NCBI GenBank assembly: GCA_037957365.1
Contig: JARHVA010000122.1
Coordinates: 3,979,001 to 4,043,000, forward strand
DNA from: Torreya grandis
Lineage: Eukaryota > Streptophyta > Pinopsida > Cupressales > Taxaceae
DNA: 64,000 nt
Direction of reading: 5' to 3'
The position numbers and the translations under genes were made by a program. The notes below the pieces were generated by a model. The model saw nothing but the letters and a program-made list of their open reading frames with translations, searched no databases and was not told the origin of the DNA. Positions 58,700 to 64,000 of the stretch are shown one piece after another (the first letter of the stretch is position 1; each line of letters starts with the position of its first letter).

Positions 58700-60290
58700 A
58701 TATAACCCTACCCACCAAGTTGTATAGGCTGCTATACACCATGGGTCCCCAACACCTAACCCTACTAGAAGCTCCTTAAAATCTAGCCCATCAGTCTCCT
58801 AGGGCAATGGTAAGTGTGCCTCTATGTCATCCCTCCTATATTAAGGGAAGACAGGTAGAATATCCTATAGTAGATCAAACCACCTCCTGACCTGTGCCAT
58901 AGGTACCATCTCCAACTCACCATCCCATCTCCCCCTAACTCATAGTGAGCTCTACAACCTAATAATATACTCTTCCTACCCTTTAAAAAATGGGTATGTC
59001 AGATACAATCTCTATAAGATATCTATAAGGATCAATCCCTTGATCATGCACCTATAGTAGGTAATGTCTTGCATGACACCATCCACTCAGGTCTATGCCA
59101 TTGCATCTCTCTACCATATAAATCCAACCCTAAAGCTAGATAGGATTAGGGTAGGTAACCTCAGTATTCATGTCACCATGATGTGCTCATATACCCAACA
59201 GTGTAGTAGATGGCTAACACATAAACTATATTACTGTCATAGCCTCAAACCCCATAGCTTTCTATATATCTATGCCAAAAATAATAGAACCTAGGTAAAA
59301 ATGGTCTACTAATCAATCATCTATGTAAGCACACCTATCAAATAAATCAAAAATCTCCCTCCATCTATATCTAGTAATGCATACACCATGATCTTAATCA
59401 TCATCAAGATGATCAGACGATACTGCTCCTCATCAACCATATAGAGTGGCTCATATGCAAAACTTGCAGAGTGGTAAGTCACCTCACTAACATGCTCCTC
59501 TATCAAGCATGAAAAAATATCCTCACCTTATAATATTAGCTATAGAATACTATACACATCTTCCTACATCATTATCAACTTCCCAATTGGTATATGGAAG
59601 GTATTGGTGGTATGATCCCACCTCTTAATCAAAGCTATCATTAGAGACACATCTTGTGTGACATGATAGTACTATCACACTCCTCCTAAACCCACAAATA
59701 CTATATGCTCCTACTCATTTGGAGTAACATATCTCCTCATGCATGTCAATAAGCTTAGAAGATGATCTCATAGTGTAAACTCCATCCTTATCTGCATCCA
59801 TACACAAACAACTCAGGTCAGATCCCTTTTAATCTACTATATCACCACCTTTTTCCCTTCTCACTAAGAGAACTACATTGGTTTGAGGCCTTAAATTAGG
59901 ATATGTAGGTAACACTTAGCTAAAATTGGGTATACTAAGGTTAGCTTAGCCATATACCCACCTTATTAACCACCCTAGGCTTCACTATCTCTTTCTCTAC
60001 CCTAGGCCTACCCACCTATTCCAACTCTAGGCCTCCCTACCTATATTCTTGACTCTTGACACTATGACATATATTTTAAAGCCCTCGACCTCTCCAACTA
60101 TCTCAACTTACCTAAAATATACCCTTTAAGATCTTTTTCCTAGGTTTTAGGAGAATTACATTGGCCTGAAGCCCTAAACTGGGGTATGTAGGTAGCACTC
60201 AGACAACACGGGGTCTTCTGAGGCTAGCTCAACCATTAGGCTAGTTGACTACTTTCACTAGAGATCCAAAACTAACCCTTTCTCCTATTT
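58700..60290 (-). pseudogene. PMD-like frame antisense to T2 pol
   Basis: On the minus strand: 59506-59321 reads IEEHVSEVTYHSASFAYEPL and ALLDIDGGRFLIYLIGVLT; then, beyond stops, TIFT-VLLFLA-IYRKLWGL and HLLHCWVYEHIMV near 59180-59290. Aligned with 26290-26510 it shares GVL...MI...TIF...Y.(K/E)L...H.L.HC.(V/A)YEHI, the plant mobile domain pattern. Both copies lie between integrase and 3' LTR and run opposite to pol. Upstream (60290-59510) and downstream (59000-58700) segments are decayed. An antisense ORF in this place is known from some Tat-group elements such as maize Grande; a PMD identity is my inference. Confidence 0.55.
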
Positions 60291-61493
60291 TTATACTTTT
60301 TTATAGTCACCAACATTGGCATTAATACCAATTTTTTCACTTTATTAGTTGACCTTGCTGATGTCAGCAATTGGTTCAGCCCCAAGGGCGAACAACCCAA
60401 ACCCAACCTTTCCCGTTTACCCGAAAAACATACCTACATAACTCCCTAACTTATCCTACACCTACCCTAACCTATTTTATACCCCTCCACTAAAATTTTC
60501 TACACCCCCACCTCTCATTTAGCCTAAAAATTACAAATACCAAATCAAACTAGTATATCCTCTTACCTCATCTCTCTATCTCCTCCTGGCTGGCACTGAT
60601 GGCTCCTATGGTTATGCACCTCCTGTTGGGTCCCCTCCTTGAGTTACCATCTCAAATCACTCTCAAGTTCTATTTATTCTCTCCAATCACAAAGTTTCAA
60701 ATGAGTTTAGTCAGCTACCAAAACCCCTTTTATCAGGTGTGGTCTGTCATTGATGTTGCCCTAGTTGTACCAATGTCAGCACTTTATATTACCAATATCG
60801 GCACATCTAAATGACGTTGACACCATTCCAATACTAGTTTTCAGCACAAAACCCCCAAATTTTCAAACCTTACCCATATACTAGGGTAACTATAGATCAC
60901 ATATATCTCCCCCAACCATGACAAAATGGCATTGAATATCACTTAAATCTTCACCCTCGATGACTTTGCGTGGAGATCATAAATATTTCCTTTCTCATTG
61001 ACCCTTTTACACCACCCTTACATTGCTTGTCTTGACCACTTAGGCTATTATACTATAGTTGGATATTATGCACATACATGTATTTTCAGTGTAGTAGATG
61101 GAAACCAAGCCCATCATATCACCTTCAACCCTTTTGTGTTCCTTAGGGTCACTTCCTACCTTGGATACCTGGGACACATTAACCATTGGAGCTACAACTT
61201 TGATTAATTTGACCTGTTAACTATCGCTTACAAGTTGTGCTTTGGTTAATTCTATTTGAGTCCTCCTTGACTTTACCTATTCTTGACTTTGTCAACTATA
61301 GCTCATTATGTCCTACACATACAAAGTGATACTCAATTCTCCACCAGTCACCTAATTACCTTTTTATCAAACTATTACCTGATTCTAGTTTCTCCTCCAT
61401 CGATTCTTGTTTTGAGGGGGGATATCTCATCTAATACTTGGAGAATATAACTCATATTTTTTGTCATTAAACATTTCAATACAAATTACAAGA
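60291..61493. other. Noncoding stretch before T2 polypurine tract
   Basis: No gene supported. It contains further near-palindrome units at 60307-60375 (CACCAACATTGGC, TTGACCTTGCTGATGTCAGCAA) and 60745-60824 (TCATTGATGTTGCC, TACCAATGTCAGCA, TACCAATATCGGCA, 21-22 bp apart). Confidence 0.5.
60745..60824. repeat. Near-palindrome array upstream of T2 3' LTR
   Basis: Three to four degenerate units 21-22 bp apart, of the same type as in the LTRs. Confidence 0.6.
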
Positions 61494-61507
61494 CAAAAAT
61501 GGGAAAA
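61494..61507 (+). other. T2 polypurine tract
   Basis: CAAAAATGGGAAAA immediately before TATAGACACC, the decayed TG start of the 3' LTR. Confidence 0.7.
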
Positions 61508-62411
61508 TATAGACACCAAAATTGTGTCACACACACGTGCATAAATCCCTATGTCGAAACCTCCCCTAAACCCATTTTAATAATAAAAATTAATCTCCCT
61601 AACCCATACTTTTACCCCTCACACATTTAATTAATTTAAAATACTTAATTAATTTAATTAAAAACTCTTATTGCCACCTTACCTAGTCACCTCACTCTAT
61701 GACTAATTCTCCCCTGATGAGTCACCTCAAGACTTGGTTTCCTCATCCTAACTACCCAAGACTTATTCACACTTCCAAACTAAATTCCTAAACAAATACT
61801 TCCTTCCTAACCTCTTATTTTTACCATTTTATAATGGGTGTCACACTTGGCACATAAAATAATATAAAATAGGCCAAAAATAGAAAGGTTTACCTATTCT
61901 AAGGTTGCCAACATCAATCAACCCATGACTGATGTTGGTAGGATCACTGACATCAACAATATAAGCCAAACTCCAACCTATAGTTCAGGTCAATAGAAAT
62001 TATTAAAATTAATTCTTACTCTCATTCCAATTCTTGGCATTTTATTTTTAACATATAGTCTTATAATCATCCTACGTAAGTCAATCATAATCAACAACTG
62101 AGATCTTAAGGACTAATAACACCCACTTATTCTCTCTATCGAAGCATTCAGGTTTGAACTCCTTGATAGAGACCATCAACCTAACACTTATCATTCAATG
62201 ACCACCACAGCTAATTATATCACTAATATTATAGGTCATTTAAATATTTATTCTGATATTTATTTATATCTACTCTATATTACTTTATGCACTTTTGATC
62301 ATACCCCTGTGAGGGAGTTATAAAGCTTCCTTGATTTTTACCCCTTTACCTGACATAACAAACCTCTGACTAGACTTAACCAAGCCATAATCTCCCTCTC
62401 ATAACTTTATT
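61508..62411 (+). repeat. T2 3' LTR, truncated
   Basis: Collinear with 46316-47220 (TATAGACACCAAAATTGTG, the CCCCTGATGAGTCACCTCAAG block, near-palindromes at 61904-61958). Similarity stops after CATAACTTTAT at about 62411, so the last 600 bp or so are missing or displaced by another insertion. Confidence 0.8.
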
Positions 62412-64000
62412 TGATGGGTGTCATTATTCCTTTTATTTAATCAACTCTTTGCTGATGTCATATTCAACTAGGGGTGTGTTTAATTCTATATGCAATAAGA
62501 AGAATCTTAGCGATTTAGTAATTGATTGTAGGTATTTATATTTTTTTTGTTTTGGGGGATCTTTAATGTCTTAAGGACTTCTTGGTTAAAACCTTATTGG
62601 AATCGAACTATGAAAATTTGATGGAAGTAAACACACATTACAGAAATGAATTACTAGAAATAAACACACTTTGTAGAAATGAAATTGCTGGAAATAACCG
62701 CACTTTACATAATTAAACACAATTCAGAATGCTTGGAAAATGATTACAAAGAAATGAGAACTTAATCTAGAATACCTGCAGGGACAAATCTACAACAAAT
62801 TTTAACTTAATGAATTGAAAGCATTTATAAATTTAATAGATCTACCTATTTTCTTTTGAAAATAAAATGTAAATTTTGACAAAAATAAAGATCCTAGTTC
62901 TTAGAGGAGTGGGTCATTGCTCCACCTAGAAATAGGATTGAACAACTTAATTCTCTTTCAAAATAGAAATGGATATTTTATTGATAAAATGTTCTGTATT
63001 AAAAAAATGTACTAGATCTGTATAGATCAATCTATATATTTCCTTATTCCTCTATTCTTCAATTATTACCATTATTCCTATATTCTTCTAGGTCTGTATA
63101 TATATTCTTCTTCTTATGGTGCATTGATGGTCATAACTATTTCATGGATACGATGGAACTGAATCATGCCAAGAATAGATGTTGAATTAAAATGTGGCTA
63201 GATGTACAACTATATGATAAGTGTCTTAGATCTACAAGTATGGAAATTAGAAGTCTATTCTTGATTAGTAAGATCATTAATTTGACATATCGTCAACCAT
63301 TTGGAATAGATCTTTATTAGTTCTAGAACTTTAGAAGAGTTCTAAAACTAAAGGAAATCATTCCATATCTAACTGTAAAAGTTCTAGAGCTTATCTATAA
63401 GATTTCCAAAAATAATTTTGATAATTCCAAAACTAAATATAGAGTTCTTGAACTAAGTCCAAAAATTTTAGAACTAAATCCAAAAGTTCTAGAACTAAGT
63501 GACATAACTTGTAATAGTGTGGTGGAGTTCCATAACTAAGCTATATTGATTCCAATACTTCCAAAAACATGCAATCCACTTCATATTTTTTCTTCATCTT
63601 GATGATGACCTATTTTATTAAAAAACTTGAATTTTCCAAAACACTTTGTTAGGAATTATAGAGATTTTAAATGTTATAATCATAATCAACAAAATATGGA
63701 AAATTACATCCTAACTCATATCAAATCAAATAAAAGTCACAAAATGCAGTCAAACTTAATAGAAAGAGAGAGTAAGATGAGGTCATTTATTGTACATTTA
63801 ATGGGTATATACTGGCCTCATCATTTCCCCCATACTTACTTATTTGTAAGTCCCTTTATAAACTTTACTCTTTAAATTTGGGATTGTATATTCTACATTC
63901 CATTTGATTACTTAGATCAAATGACTGGAACTGAATATTCCAATACTTTGATTCAGAGATATTATACCCTGATCTTACTTCTACTTTTCTCTTCCATTCC
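62412..64000. other. Unassigned AT-rich sequence, right edge
   Basis: It begins TTGATGGGTGTCATTATTCC, a possible TG-type LTR start, and shows no coding sequence I can support. A short triplicated ACACAYT..AGAAATGAA pattern lies near 62630-62700, and a 21-bp tandem repeat at 63444-63500. It may be the LTR of an element inserted in the T2 3' LTR and extending off the window. Confidence 0.35.
63321..63494. repeat. TTCTAGAA-type palindromes, partly a 21-bp tandem repeat
   Basis: TTCTAGAA is exact at 63321-63328 and 63487-63494; variants lie at 63382 (TTCTAGAG), 63445 (TTCTTGAA) and 63466 (TTTTAGAA). The last three copies are exactly 21 bp apart within a repeat of about GTTCTAGAACTAAGTCCAAAA. TTCnnGAA is the core of a heat-shock element. 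Confidence 0.75.

Larger units (their letters stand above)
46316..62411 (+). mobile_element. Tat-like gypsy retrotransposon T2 with antisense frame
   Basis: A 16.1-kb element inserted in the T1 protease region: 5' LTR, tRNA-Asp-type primer site, 1.36-kb leader, Gag, proline-rich linker, protease, RT, RNase H, aRNH, integrase, a three-motif noncoding repeat, a PMD-like frame on the opposite strand, further noncoding sequence, purine tract and a 3' LTR cut at about 62411. The LTRs differ at about one base in ten over the part I compared. Dual RNase H and large size are hallmarks of the Tat/Ogre group. Stops and a lost YxDD, protease Asp and integrase Asp show it is inactive. Confidence 0.85.

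Noticed and set aside
59064..61207. Plus-strand open frames of 60-80 codons downstream of T2 integrase
   Set aside because: They are the opposite strand of the PMD-like frame or noncoding sequence with palindrome units; no domain is visible.

Overview
The window is plant-type nuclear DNA built almost wholly of old, nested LTR retrotransposons. I see no host gene, rRNA, tRNA, CRISPR array or bacterial feature. The AT-rich base composition, the mix of Ty1/copia and several Ty3/gypsy lineages, LTR pairs about 8-10% diverged by eye, and reading frames destroyed mainly by stop codons suggest a large, slowly purged genome. A gymnosperm is my guess, but the sequence does not prove it.

Layout, left to right. 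(1) 1-3341, minus strand: a gypsy element cut by the window edge, with gag, protease, an archaeal-like RNase H (aRNH) and the linker leading to an RT that would lie off the left edge. (2) 3342-5936: back-to-back LTR sequence with a cluster of short hairpins. (3) 5939-18830, plus strand: a gypsy element (here G2) with gag, PR, RT, RNase H and integrase. Its gag is split by a 1185-bp solo LTR (6983-8167) and its gag/PR junction by a complete 5.58-kb copia element (8552-14132, minus strand). (4) 18831-24022: an LTR element with a tRNA-iMet-type primer site and a long decayed frame of unknown, coiled-coil-rich protein. (5) 24023-24518: another gypsy gag fragment. (6) 24519-42016: minus-strand Tat-like gypsy material with two RNase H domains, bounded by LTRs of one superfamily (A1 and A2). 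On the opposite strand it carries a decayed plant-mobile-domain-like (PMD) frame, which is interrupted by a 6.8-kb tandem array, LTR-I-LTR-I-LTR-I-LTR, of a gag-protease-only element. (7) 42060-46315: the 5' half of a plus-strand Tat-like element (T1), interrupted inside its protease region by (8) 46316-62411, a second Tat-like element (T2) with gag, proline-rich linker, PR, RT, RNase H, aRNH and INT, again an antisense PMD-like frame, PPT and a truncated 3' LTR. (9) 62412-64000: unrelated AT-rich sequence with a 21-bp repeat.

Three things stand out. Both Tat-like elements carry a PMD-like frame antisense to pol, between integrase and the 3' LTR. A 20-21-bp near-palindromic unit (consensus about TGACCGAYRTCGGTCA) forms small arrays in LTRs and flanks of unrelated elements and, inside copia pol, a heptapeptide repeat. 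A roughly 1080-codon frame at 19799-23036 matches nothing I recognise.

Mobility seems lost in every copy I could read well enough to judge: stops occur throughout, and catalytic residues are substituted in several proteases, RTs and integrases. Boundaries quoted to the base rest on visible TG..CA ends, primer sites or purine tracts; the others are approximate.
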